NCBI GenBank assembly: GCA_964383495.1
Contig: CAYLHG010000001.1
Coordinates: 62,001-126,000 of the forward strand
Length of the DNA: 64,000 bases
Direction: 5' to 3'
Origin: CAWKDC01 sp964383495
GTDB taxonomy: Bacteria > Pseudomonadota > Gammaproteobacteria > JABCZS01
The notes beneath the pieces are model-generated. The model did no database searches. It saw only the letters and a list, made by a program, of their open reading frames with translations, and was not told the origin of the DNA. Below, piece by piece: positions 33,426 to 42,165 of this stretch. The position numbers and the translations under genes were made by a program. Within the stretch, counting starts at the first letter, position 1. Every line of letters begins with the position of its first letter.

Positions 33426-33989
33426 CTACGCCAAAGGCAATGTCACCCCGAGCTGTCCCTGATATTTCCCTGCTCTATCCAAGTAAGACACATTGCATAC
33501 TTCTGACGCCTCTAAAAATATCAGCTGCGCAACGCCTTCATTCGCATAAATTTTCGCGGGTAAAGAAGTAGTGTTGGAAAATTCCAAGGTGACATGCCCT
33601 TCCCATTCAGGCTCTAAGGGTGTCACATTCACAATAATACCGCAACGGGCATACGTCGATTTCCCCAAGCAAATGGCTAACACATTCCGTGGTATACGAA
33701 AAGACTCTACCGTACGCGCCAATGCAAATGAATTAGGCGGGATGATGCAGACGTCTGATGTGACATCCACGAAACTATTTTCATCAAAATTTTTAGGGTC
33801 AACAACAGCAGAATTAATGTTAGTAAATACCTTAAATTCATTCGCACAACGTACATCGTACCCGTAACTGGATACACCATACGAAATCACTTTTTCACCA
33901 TTCACGCGGCGCACTTGCTCTTTCTCAAAAGGCTCAATCATTCCTAAACGCGCCATCCGAACAATCCATTCATCACATTTAATCGTCAT
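33426..33989 (-). CDS. dcd: dCTP deaminase
   Basis: Deaminates dCTP to dUTP, the main route to dTTP in proteobacteria. The 187 residues show YGVSSYGYDVRCANEFKVF near the N-terminus, the catalytic Glu region VTPLEPEWEGHVTLEFSNTT, the block LGKSTYARCGIIVNV and the C-terminal YQGQLGVTLP. The length is typical for the monofunctional enzyme. GAGGA lies before the ATG. It is followed upstream by apbC in the same orientation. Confidence 0.97.
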   Translation of the reverse strand: MTIKCDEWIVRMARLGMIEPFEKEQVRRVNGEKVISYGVSSYGYDVRCANEFKVFTNINSAVVDPKNFDENSFVDVTSDVCIIPPNSFALARTVESFRIPRNVLAICLGKSTYARCGIIVNVTPLEPEWEGHVTLEFSNTTSLPAKIYANEGVAQLIFLEASEVCNVSYLDRAGKYQGQLGVTLPLA

Positions 33990-34003
33990 GATATCCTCAC
34001 TGA

Positions 34004-35047
34004 TTATTTTTTACCGGTCACCACAATTTTCCCAAATTTTGAGGCAAAACTCTCTTGCTTCAAGGCCAAACGTGCCCCCACTTCATGTGCCATGTGCACA
34101 AATTCGGGCAATAGTTGCGGCTTTCCCTCGTCCATGTCTTGCCGTAATTGCTTATTTAAAGGCAAAGACGCTAACAAAGGCAACTCATATTGACGCGCCA
34201 TTCGCGCCCCACCCCCTTCTCCAAAAATGGCCTCATCATGCCCACAATGGCTGCAATGATAACTTGCCATATTTTCTACAATCCCTAGCACCTCAATACC
34301 TGTTTTGCGGAACATGGTATAGGCTTTCCGCGCATCCAGCAAGGCAATGTCTTGAGGCGTAGTCACAATTACCGCCCCCGTTACCGGTATTTTTTGAGCA
34401 AGAGTTAATTGTATATCCCCCGTTCCAGGCGGTAAATCAATCACTAAATAGTCTAACTCACCCCATACCGTATCTTGCAACATTTGCATTAATGCCCCGC
34501 TCACCATAGGGCCCCGCCAAATCATCGCGGTATCTTGTGTATTTAACAAATAAGCCACCGACATGGTTTGAATACCCTGCGCATTGATCGGCCGCATTTT
34601 CTTTTCATCTACAGCTTCTGGGTGTACATTGCCTGCTCCTAACATCATAGCTTGGCTAGGACCATAAATGTCTGCGTCCAGCACCCCTACTTTTGCCCCC
34701 TCCTGTTGTAAAGCATAAGCAAGGTGCGCAGCAACCGTTGATTTCCCTACTCCGCCTTTTCCCGAGGCGACGGCAATGATATTTTTAATACCTGGGATAG
34801 GAGTTAAGGCGTTCTGTACTGTGCGAGGTTTAACCAGCAGTTGAGAATGAATGTGAGCGGGGTGCAAGGCTGCTTCAATTTGAGCTTCAAGTGTTGCCCA
34901 CAAGCTTTTGGCTGCGTAAGGCCAGTGTAGTGTCAGGGAAAGGCCCTTATCTGATATCTCGCCTCTTACCCAAGGCGCAGAAGAGATTGCCTCCCCTGTG
35001 ATAGGGGCAAAAATATGATTGAGTGCTTGGCGCCAAGATTCCGGCAT
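34004..35047 (-). CDS. apbC: Iron-sulfur cluster carrier ATPase ApbC/Mrp
   Basis: A P-loop NTPase that carries and delivers [4Fe-4S] clusters. The 347 residues show an N-terminal MIP18-like domain, deviant Walker A ASGKGGVGKSTVAA near residue 95-104, DADIYGPSQ, LVIDLPPGTGD, and the cluster-binding CSHC near 264. GGAGGA lies 3 to 5 bases before the ATG. It is divergent from metG, the common gammaproteobacterial arrangement. Confidence 0.96.
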   Translation of the reverse strand: MPESWRQALNHIFAPITGEAISSAPWVRGEISDKGLSLTLHWPYAAKSLWATLEAQIEAALHPAHIHSQLLVKPRTVQNALTPIPGIKNIIAVASGKGGVGKSTVAAHLAYALQQEGAKVGVLDADIYGPSQAMMLGAGNVHPEAVDEKKMRPINAQGIQTMSVAYLLNTQDTAMIWRGPMVSGALMQMLQDTVWGELDYLVIDLPPGTGDIQLTLAQKIPVTGAVIVTTPQDIALLDARKAYTMFRKTGIEVLGIVENMASYHCSHCGHDEAIFGEGGGARMARQYELPLLASLPLNKQLRQDMDEGKPQLLPEFVHMAHEVGARLALKQESFASKFGKIVVTGKK

Positions 35048-35103
35048 ATTTCCTCCAGTTTCGAAGAAGGGGGCGGGGCCCTAGACGAATGCATTCTAAC
35101 ATA

Positions 35104-35132
35104 AAGACATCCGGGTGAAAATTAGATAGAAT
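35104..35132 (+). promoter_or_regulatory. Likely metG promoter
   Basis: AAGACA (35104-35109) and TAGAAT (35127-35132) are 17 bases apart, 46 bases before the metG ATG. The -35 is weak and the -10 matches at five of six positions. Confidence 0.45.
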
Positions 35133-35178
35133 AAGCGCTGGCAACCCTCCGGCGCCCAATATCACTCAAGGTTTATAT

Positions 35179-37167
35179 ATGTCACGCACAAAACTCGTCA
35201 CTCATGCACTTCCTTATGCTAACGGTCCACTACATCTTGGGCATATGCTGGGAATGATCCAAGCGGACACGTGGGTACGCTTTCAACGCATGCGTGGAGA
35301 AACGTGCTTCTTTTTCTGCGGCGACGATGCTCACGGCACCCCTATTATGCTTAAAGCACGTGAACAAGGCAAAACTAACGAGGCCTTAATAGCAGAAATT
35401 TATGCATCACATCTTAAAGATGTTGAGGGCTTTGGCATTCGTTTTGATCAATATCACACTACGCACAGCCCAGAAAACGAATTACTTTCTCAACATATTT
35501 TTTTAACATTACAATCCAAAGGGTTTATTGAAAAACGGACGATCACACAAGCATACGACCCAAAAGAAAATATGTTTTTACCCGATCGTTATGTAAAAGG
35601 CACATGTCCCAAATGCGCTGCAATAGATCAATATGGAGATAGCTGTGAAGTGTGCGGAGCTACTTACAGCCCGCTGGATTTAAAAAATCCCATCTCAGTG
35701 ATATCAGGTGCAACACCCATTCAAAAAAATAGCGAACATTACTTTTTCAAGTTAACCGCATTTGAAGAAAAATTAAAAACGTGGATGCAATCTGGCAGCC
35801 TTCCAAAAGAAATTATCAACAAACTGAAAGAATGGTTTGAGGCAGGCTTGCAAGATTGGGATATCACGCGCGATGCACCTTACTTCGGCTTTCTTATCCC
35901 AGGTGAAACACAGCAATATTTTTATGTATGGTTAGATGCACCTATTGGCTATTTTTCAAGCATGATGCATTTTGCAAAAAACCATCCTGAATTTGACTTT
36001 GAAACATTGGTAAAATCCGGGCAATCAGAACTTTATCATTTCTTAGGAAAAGATATTATTTATTTCCATGCGTTATTCTGGCCAGCACTCCTCATGGGCG
36101 CAGGCTACTCCACACCCACAGGCATTTTTACTAACGGGTTTATCACTGTAAACGGCCAAAAAATGTCAAAATCGCGCGGCACATTTATTGAAGCAAGCCG
36201 TTATTTAAAACATTTTAACCCAAACTATTTGCGTTATTATTATTGCGCAAAATCCTCACCCGCCATAGATGATATTGATTTTGAATTTAATGATTTCGTT
36301 GCGCGCGTGAACAGTGATTTGGTTGGAAAATACATTAACATTGCATCACGATGCGCACCGTTTTTAAAAACACATTTCAATAATAAATTGGGAGACAGCT
36401 ACGATCACACATTAATCAATATGATGACGCATGAAAGTGAACCCATCGCACGCTGTTATGAAGCACGAGAATACGCAAAAGCCACACGTGAAATCATGCG
36501 ATTGGCAGATGAAGTAAATGCTTACATTGCCAGTGAGAAACCCTGGGAAATTGCAAAGACGGGTGATCTGAAAAAGCTGCATCATATTTGCACCACGGCG
36601 ATGAATGCTTTTAGATTACTGAGCTTGTACTTAACACCGATCGTGCCTGATCTTACCTTCAAAGCAGCTGCATTTTTAAATACTGATTTTCACACATGGC
36701 ACACTGATCCTTTATTAAACCATACCATTTGTGATTACACACCCTTAATTAACCGTATTGACTTAACGGAGGTACTATCCTTGACTACGCCACAACATGC
36801 AACTACTGCTGAAGCACCCGCAATTGAAACTAATAATGAAATTGCCATCGATGATTTCATGAAGGTAGATTTACGCATCGCAAAAATCATTGAAGCAGAA
36901 AGCGTTCCTGAAGCAGACAAATTAGTGCGTTTAGTACTGGATTTAGGTTCACTCGGAACACGTCAAGTGTTTGCAGGGATTAAATCTGCTTACGCGCCAG
37001 AACAATTATTAGGGCAGTTAACCGTGGTAGTCTCTAATTTAAAACCACGAAAAATGCGCTTCGGCATGTCTGAGGGCATGGTGTTGGCCGCTTCTGGCGA
37101 AGAAGGCCCAGGTATTTTCTTACTCAACCCACATGAAGGCGCGCAACCTGGCATGCGTGTTAAATAA
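35179..37167 (+). CDS. metG: Methionine--tRNA ligase
   Basis: A class I synthetase of 662 residues. The HIGH-like motif is PLHLGHMLG near residue 17-25, the zinc knuckle is CPKCAAIDQYGDSCEVC, and the KMSKS motif lies near 327-331 (GQKMSKSRGTF). The C-terminal ~110 residues form the tRNA-binding dimerisation domain (DDFMKVDLRIAKIIEAE, VVSNLKPRKMRFGMSEGM). Complete length. It overlaps the ferredoxin gene downstream by one base (TAATG), so the metG-rsxB-nth genes are probably one operon. Confidence 0.98.
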   Translation: MSRTKLVTHALPYANGPLHLGHMLGMIQADTWVRFQRMRGETCFFFCGDDAHGTPIMLKAREQGKTNEALIAEIYASHLKDVEGFGIRFDQYHTTHSPENELLSQHIFLTLQSKGFIEKRTITQAYDPKENMFLPDRYVKGTCPKCAAIDQYGDSCEVCGATYSPLDLKNPISVISGATPIQKNSEHYFFKLTAFEEKLKTWMQSGSLPKEIINKLKEWFEAGLQDWDITRDAPYFGFLIPGETQQYFYVWLDAPIGYFSSMMHFAKNHPEFDFETLVKSGQSELYHFLGKDIIYFHALFWPALLMGAGYSTPTGIFTNGFITVNGQKMSKSRGTFIEASRYLKHFNPNYLRYYYCAKSSPAIDDIDFEFNDFVARVNSDLVGKYINIASRCAPFLKTHFNNKLGDSYDHTLINMMTHESEPIARCYEAREYAKATREIMRLADEVNAYIASEKPWEIAKTGDLKKLHHICTTAMNAFRLLSLYLTPIVPDLTFKAAAFLNTDFHTWHTDPLLNHTICDYTPLINRIDLTEVLSLTTPQHATTAEAPAIETNNEIAIDDFMKVDLRIAKIIEAESVPEADKLVRLVLDLGSLGTRQVFAGIKSAYAPEQLLGQLTVVVSNLKPRKMRFGMSEGMVLAASGEEGPGIFLLNPHEGAQPGMRVK

Positions 37168-37547
37168 TGCGCCCGCAAGTTGCGTACATTCGGGAAGACA
37201 TATGCATTGGTTGTACTAAGTGCATTGATGCATGCCCAACTGATGCAATTATTGGCGCTACACACATGACGCATACTGTTGTCACTGATTTATGCATTGG
37301 CTGTGATTTATGCGTTCCCCCTTGCCCCATGAATTGCATTGATATGCTGTCGATTGTGCGGGATCCCGACCAAGAAAAAATAAACGCAAGAGAAGCAAAA
37401 GAGAGAATTCAGTCAAGGATCGCTCGCTTAAAAAAAGAAACACTAGAAAAGCAAGCCATTGCTGAAAAATTACACACAAAAACAGCCGAGCAACGGAAAG
37501 CTGAGATTTCTGCGGCGTTGTTGAGAGTGAAGAGAAAGAAGGATTAA
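37167..37547 (+). CDS. rsxB: Two-[4Fe-4S] ferredoxin, RsxB/RnfB-like, truncated form
   Basis: The 126 residues hold two [4Fe-4S] motifs, CIGCTKCIDACP and CIGCDLCVPPCP, matching the C-terminal ferredoxin part of RsxB/RnfB. The membrane helix and the first iron-sulfur domain of full RnfB are absent, as are the other rnf genes. A charged helical tail (QEKINAREAKERIQSRIARL) fills the C-terminus. In E. coli, rsx genes precede nth; here only this piece remains in that place. It probably serves as a soluble electron carrier, perhaps for repair of cluster enzymes such as Nth, which is inference. Confidence 0.88.
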   Translation: MRPQVAYIREDICIGCTKCIDACPTDAIIGATHMTHTVVTDLCIGCDLCVPPCPMNCIDMLSIVRDPDQEKINAREAKERIQSRIARLKKETLEKQAIAEKLHTKTAEQRKAEISAALLRVKRKKD

Positions 37548-37550
37548 ACC

Positions 37551-38186
37551 ATGAATTCAGACGATATTGAATTTTTCTTCGAGCAACTCAAAACACAAAA
37601 CCCCTCGCCCACCACAGAATTAAATTACACAACACCTTTTGAATTATTAATTTCAGTCATGCTTTCCGCACAAGCAACCGATGTGAGCGTTAATAAAGCC
37701 ACAGGGCCTCTTTTTAAGATTGCCAATACACCCGAAAAATTGTTAGCCTTAGGTACAGAAAAATTAGAATCTTACATTAAAACAATAGGGCTGTATCGAA
37801 CCAAAGCAAAGCATGTGATCAAAACATGTGAAATATTGTTAGAAAAATATCACGGGGAAGTACCACGCACACGGGAAGCGTTAGAGTCTTTACCCGGTGT
37901 GGGTAGAAAAACAGCTAATGTTATTCTCAACACTGCTTTTGGGGAAGAAGCATTCGCTGTAGATACACATATTTTCCGTGTATGCAACAGAACAGGATTA
38001 GCGCCCGGAAAAAATCCATTAGCGGTAGAAATGGGATTAATAAAAACGGTCCCAATACCGTATCGGCACGACGCACATCACTGGCTTATTTTACACGGGC
38101 GTTATGTTTGTAAGGCGCGTGTTCCCTTGTGTGAGGAATGTGTTATTAGCAAAGTGTGTGCGTATTATCAACATCTTAGAAAATAA
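37551..38186 (+). CDS. nth: Endonuclease III (DNA glycosylase/AP lyase)
   Basis: Removes oxidised pyrimidines and cuts at abasic sites. The 211 residues show LISVMLSAQATDVSVNKAT, the helix-hairpin-helix LPGVGRKTANVILN with the catalytic Lys, the catalytic Asp in AVDTHIFRVCNR, and the [4Fe-4S] cluster ligands C-x6-C-x2-C-x5-C at CKARVPLCEECVISKVC. AAGGAT lies 6 bases before the ATG. It is 3 bases downstream of rsxB. Confidence 0.98.
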   Translation: MNSDDIEFFFEQLKTQNPSPTTELNYTTPFELLISVMLSAQATDVSVNKATGPLFKIANTPEKLLALGTEKLESYIKTIGLYRTKAKHVIKTCEILLEKYHGEVPRTREALESLPGVGRKTANVILNTAFGEEAFAVDTHIFRVCNRTGLAPGKNPLAVEMGLIKTVPIPYRHDAHHWLILHGRYVCKARVPLCEECVISKVCAYYQHLRK

Positions 38187-38198
38187 AATTATTAATAC

Positions 38199-38951
38199 TT
38201 ACATCCATCTGACTGTAGGTTTCTGATTTTCAATGATGTGTTGCACATCTTCTCTTTCTATATCAGCGTCAGTTTTATTAGTGAGAGGCGTTAATGCAGC
38301 TACTAACAACATGCTGATCAAGCCACCAAATACAAACACGCCATGTAATTTATCGGGATCTAAAGGTATGTTCGTGACGTCTTCAAAAGCATCTTGGAAT
38401 GCATGTTGAATGTCTGGATCGAAACTTGCAAAAGTAATCGCCCAAAATGTTAAACACATTGCCCATGTAACCAAATACCAATACAAAGGAATGTTAGCGT
38501 TATCCCCTGTTAATGATTCAAGACGTATTCGAAAAGCTTCTTTTGCCTCAGGTTTTTCTGCAAGCGCCTGCAAAATGGCTTGTTTGTCTTTGGCAGATAA
38601 TTCTGGACAATTTTTCAGCTCATCCCATCTTGCAGTAGAGGTATCGTCGTCATCACTTAATGCTGGAAAAACAAACAAGCCAGCTGTGTTGTTATTTTTA
38701 TTAGCAGGAGGATCAGATCCTTCATTACCCTTAGTGGTTGGAGTATTGTCTTTGCGTTGCTCCCATATCGCCTGCTGCACTATTGGGATACTAAAATCCG
38801 ATAGCACCAACACCGGCGTTTCTTCTTTTAAGCGCTGTTGATCATAATAGTCAGTAAACGCAGGTCTATAGGGTGTTCGCAGCCAAGAGACGATGCGGGA
38901 TACATATGATTCGTGTTGAGTAGCGGTGTCCTCTACTGTAGTATTGCCCAT
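38199..38951 (-). CDS. Membrane protein of unknown function
   Basis: The 250-residue protein has about 150 cytoplasmic-type residues followed by two predicted membrane helices (LYWYLVTWAMCLTFWAITFA and VFVFGGLISMLLVAALTPL). The first part contains RTPYRPAFTDYYDQQRLKEE and an Asn/Gly-rich loop. The segment AKDKQAILQALAEKPEAKEAF is helical. GAGG lies 4 bases before the ATG. It is convergent with nth. I recognise no family; it is not visibly related to the paralog pair near 28 kb. Function unknown. Confidence 0.75.
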   Translation of the reverse strand: MGNTTVEDTATQHESYVSRIVSWLRTPYRPAFTDYYDQQRLKEETPVLVLSDFSIPIVQQAIWEQRKDNTPTTKGNEGSDPPANKNNNTAGLFVFPALSDDDDTSTARWDELKNCPELSAKDKQAILQALAEKPEAKEAFRIRLESLTGDNANIPLYWYLVTWAMCLTFWAITFASFDPDIQHAFQDAFEDVTNIPLDPDKLHGVFVFGGLISMLLVAALTPLTNKTDADIEREDVQHIIENQKPTVRWM

Positions 38952-39066
38952 AAAACCTCATTTTATTGCTGTAAGGCTGTCCCGAGAAGGATTACTTGAT
39001 CTTTAGTTATCAATATTTTAGCAATAAAACCATCTTAGAAATAGGAAGGTTTTGTGACAAATTGTT

Positions 39067-39106
39067 AACGGAGCAGCAGGATCATGCGCAAGCGGCAGGA
39101 TCCGTT
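39067..39106. repeat. Small inverted/direct repeat past gcdH
   Basis: AACGGA (39067-39072) and TCCGTT (39101-39106) flank two direct copies of GCAGGATC (39076-39083, 39095-39102). It lies about 45-85 bases past the stop of the acyl-CoA dehydrogenase gene. Not a member of the GGGCGCAT family. Confidence 0.4.
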
Positions 39107-39149
39107 GCGCGGGAGAAGCAACAACAAAGGTTAACGCCATCAGGTATGA

Positions 39150-40313
39150 TTACGCAAATGCGCTTAACCCTGTAATCGCCCTGCCAATAATCAAGTGGTG
39201 AATGTTATCAGTGCCTTCATAGGTAAACACCGACTCCAAATTGGTCATGTGCCGAATCACAGGGTAACCTAAGGTTATCCCATTGGCGCCTAATAAATTT
39301 CGGGCCATACGCGCAATCTTTAAGGCTTCCCGGCAAGCATTCATTTTAGCCATGGAAACTAAGGCATAATCTGCTTGGCCAGCATCCATTAAACGGCCCA
39401 CATGCAAATTAAAAGCTTGTGCTTTGCTGATTTCTGTCAGCATATCCGCTAAGTCTTTTTGCACCAGCTGAAAACCGGCAAGAGGCTTTCCAAACTGTTC
39501 GCGCGCTTGCGTATACGCTAAAGCAGCCTCAAAACATGCTATGGCCGCGCCAATGGCCCCCCAAGCAATGCCGTACCGCGCTTGGGTCAAGCATTTTAAG
39601 GGGGAAGCCAACCCTTGATCCGATCCGGGTAAATAATGGGAATCAGGTACAAAACAGTCTGTGAATGTTAACTCCCCTGTGACAGAAGCCCGCGAGGCCA
39701 GTTTATGTTTTATCTCGTGTCGCTCAAACCCTTGGAAATCTTTTTCTACCATAAACCCGCGGATCCCATCATCCGTTTTTGCAAAGCAAATGGCCAAATC
39801 TGCCAGCGGCGCGTTGGTGATCCACATTTTCCTGCCATTTAAAAGGTACCCTCCCGCTACTTTTTTCGCATAGGTACGCATGCTGCTGGGATCAGACCCT
39901 GCGTCTGGCTCCGTTAACCCGAAACACCCAATAACCTTCCCTTCTTTCATCAGGGGTAAAAAACGGGATTTTTGTGCTTCATCACCCATTTCCATAATAG
40001 AATACATACATAACGAATTTTGAACAGATACAAAACTGCGCAGGGACGTGTCCCCATGCTCAAGCTCCTGGCAAGCTAAACCGTACGCTACATAGCTGGC
40101 CTCACTGCCGCCATATGCTTTCGGGAGGGTCAACCCAAACAAACCTAATTCGGCCATTTGGGCAGTTAAAAATGCAGGATATGTGCCTACCTCAAATGCC
40201 TCTGCAAACAGCGGTGTTACTCCGGTAACAAACTTCCTTACGGTGTCGCGTACTTGGAGTTCTTCACCCGAAAATAAACTTTCCAGCTTTAAAAAATCCT
40301 CTATTGGGTGCAT
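39150..40313 (-). CDS. gcdH: Glutaryl-CoA dehydrogenase-like acyl-CoA dehydrogenase
   Basis: A FAD enzyme that oxidises an acyl-CoA, most likely glutaryl-CoA in lysine/tryptophan breakdown. The 387 residues show FGLTEPDAGSDPSSMRT, GRKMWITNAPLAD, and the catalytic base Glu366 in TYEGTDNIHHLIIGRAITG, which is typical of GcdH. I start at ATG 40313 because GGAAGG lies 5 bases before it and the protein then begins MHPIEDFLKLE; the frame runs further up but only into the divergent promoter. It is divergent from the flavin reductase gene. Confidence 0.92.
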   Translation of the reverse strand: MHPIEDFLKLESLFSGEELQVRDTVRKFVTGVTPLFAEAFEVGTYPAFLTAQMAELGLFGLTLPKAYGGSEASYVAYGLACQELEHGDTSLRSFVSVQNSLCMYSIMEMGDEAQKSRFLPLMKEGKVIGCFGLTEPDAGSDPSSMRTYAKKVAGGYLLNGRKMWITNAPLADLAICFAKTDDGIRGFMVEKDFQGFERHEIKHKLASRASVTGELTFTDCFVPDSHYLPGSDQGLASPLKCLTQARYGIAWGAIGAAIACFEAALAYTQAREQFGKPLAGFQLVQKDLADMLTEISKAQAFNLHVGRLMDAGQADYALVSMAKMNACREALKIARMARNLLGANGITLGYPVIRHMTNLESVFTYEGTDNIHHLIIGRAITGLSAFA

Positions 40314-40377
40314 TTTCACCTTCCGTTCGACCAGATTACTACTTATAATAGTACAGGCTAACACTATGGAACTTATT

Positions 40378-41100
40378 ATGTCTCGTGAAAAATTTAAACT
40401 TATTCTGCGATCGCAACAAGAAATTGCCCCTCAGGTGCGTCACTTTGTGTTTGAGCGGGCAGACGGCCAACCCTTAGACTTTATTCCTGGGCAATTCATC
40501 AACCTTTTTTTTGAGTATGAAGGGAACATTGTCCAACGAAGCTACTCGCTGGCCAATACGCCTGGTGAAAAAACCTTAGCGTTGGCTTTATCTTATATCA
40601 CCAGTGGGAAAGCATCTCAGCATCTTTTCAAGATGCAATCAGGCGACGAGATTGAAGCCAGCGGCCCGTTCGGCCGTCTTACATTGCGAGAAGAAGCGCC
40701 CAAACGGTATATATTAGTTGCAACTGGCACAGGTGTGACGCCTTATCTCTCCATGCGTGAAGAATTAATGTGCCGCATGGCTCAAGGCGTAGAAGTTGTA
40801 CTATTATTAGGTTCCCGAACGCCGGAAGAATTATTATATCGGGATATCTTTGTTGAGTTTGCAAACAATGCAGCTGGTTTTCAATTTATTGGCTGTTGTT
40901 CACGTACTATTAACGATGCACCTTATTTACGTCAAGGGTATGTGCAAGATCAATTTGAAGGATTAAACCTCAATCCCGAGACCGATATGGTATTTTTATG
41001 CGGCAATCCAAATATGATCGACGCAGCTTATACTAAACTCACTAGCATGGGCTTTACAGCTGCGAATGTGCGGCGGGAGAAATACGTATCTTCGAATTAA
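40378..41100 (+). CDS. Ferredoxin/flavodoxin-NADP+ reductase family protein
   Basis: A FAD- and NAD(P)-binding reductase of about 240 residues. Signatures are RSYSLANTP (FAD binding), VATGTGVTPYLSMRE (NAD(P) pyrophosphate site), VLLLGSRTPEELLYRD, and the C-terminal VFLCGNPNMIDAAY. I start at ATG 40378 (MSREKFKL), with GGAA about 6 bases before; an in-frame ATG at 40366 is also possible. A TATAAT box at 40344-40349 precedes both. The longer frame reading back from 40366 is antisense to gcdH. Its last bases overlap the likely true start of pyrC. Confidence 0.88.
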   Translation: MSREKFKLILRSQQEIAPQVRHFVFERADGQPLDFIPGQFINLFFEYEGNIVQRSYSLANTPGEKTLALALSYITSGKASQHLFKMQSGDEIEASGPFGRLTLREEAPKRYILVATGTGVTPYLSMREELMCRMAQGVEVVLLLGSRTPEELLYRDIFVEFANNAAGFQFIGCCSRTINDAPYLRQGYVQDQFEGLNLNPETDMVFLCGNPNMIDAAYTKLTSMGFTAANVRREKYVSSN

Positions 41101-41120
41101 CGCTGACAAAACCTGATGAT

Positions 41121-42122
41121 ATGCATCTTCATCTTCGTGATGAAGATGCTCTCGCCTTCACTGTTCCTGCTACTGCGCGCACGTTTGCGCGTGCTGTTGT
41201 GATGCCGAACTTAAAGCCAGCAATCACCCATATTGCAGACGCAATCGCTTACCGTGATCGCATTTTAGCGCATGTGCCTGCGGAGCATACTTTCACACCG
41301 CTCATGACCTTGTATCTTCACCCTTCCATCAGCCTTCATGATATTGAGAACGCTAAAAAAGCCGGCATTATCGGTGTAAAACTTTATCCTCAAGGAGCGA
41401 CAACTCACGCTGAGCAAGGCGTTGCAGATTTATCGCAACTATTTCATTTACTGGAAGCCATGCAAGCAGTAGATTTACCGTTGCTGATCCATGGTGAAGC
41501 AGTAGGAAAAGAAGTTGATATTTTTGATAGAGAAAAAATATTTATTGATCGTCAATTATTACCTTTAATAAAACATTTTCCTGAATTGCGCGTTGTGTTA
41601 GAACATATCACTACAAAAGAAGCAGTGGATACCGTGATAAACGCTTCTAGCAAACTTGCTGCTACTATTACACCACATCATTTAATATATGATCGTAATG
41701 ATATGTTGGCAGGAGGGTTAAACCCTCATCTTTACTGCATGCCAATACTGAAACGTCGCCCACATCGCGAAGCGTTAATCGCTGCTGCGACAAGTGGCAA
41801 TTCTCGCTTTTTTTTAGGGACTGATAGTGCGCCACATGCAAGAAGCCAAAAAGAATCTCCTTGTGGCTGTGCCGGTGTTTACTCTGCGCCTTATGCGCTG
41901 GCTGCTTATGCAACTCTTTTTGAAGCTGCTGGGGCGCTTGATAAATTAGAAGGATTTGCCAGCCATTTTGGAGCAGATTTTTATGGCTTGCCTCGAAACA
42001 CCGACAAAATCACTCTCAAACGCGCGGATCAACTCATTCCAGAAACGCTCCCTTGGGTGCAAGACCAAAGCTTGGTACCCATGGGAGCGGGAAATATATT
42101 TCCTTGGATGATTTCGCACTAA
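41121..42122 (+). CDS. pyrC: Dihydroorotase (class II, PyrC)
   Basis: Closes the dihydroorotate ring in pyrimidine synthesis using two zinc ions. Visible are the HxH metal motif in MHLHLRDED, KLYPQGATT, the metal-bridging Lys, LIHGEAV, VLEHITTKEA, and GTDSAPHARSQKE with the catalytic Asp. The first canonical start is ATG 41121, used here, but the conserved strand that should precede HLHLRD (ELTLTKPDD) is encoded just upstream in the same frame after the TAG at 41043. A GGGAG site (41075-41079) stands 8 bases before ATC 41088. The real start may be a rare AUC or AUA codon overlapping the upstream gene. Confidence 0.9.
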   Translation: MHLHLRDEDALAFTVPATARTFARAVVMPNLKPAITHIADAIAYRDRILAHVPAEHTFTPLMTLYLHPSISLHDIENAKKAGIIGVKLYPQGATTHAEQGVADLSQLFHLLEAMQAVDLPLLIHGEAVGKEVDIFDREKIFIDRQLLPLIKHFPELRVVLEHITTKEAVDTVINASSKLAATITPHHLIYDRNDMLAGGLNPHLYCMPILKRRPHREALIAAATSGNSRFFLGTDSAPHARSQKESPCGCAGVYSAPYALAAYATLFEAAGALDKLEGFASHFGADFYGLPRNTDKITLKRADQLIPETLPWVQDQSLVPMGAGNIFPWMISH

Positions 42123-42165
42123 AAAGAGCCCCTACACTAACTATGCGCAACCCTCCGCACTTTTT

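Noticed and set aside
40183..40377. N-terminal extension of the flavin reductase
   Set aside because: It is antisense to gcdH, and a promoter -10 box and a later ATG define the start at 40378 or 40366.
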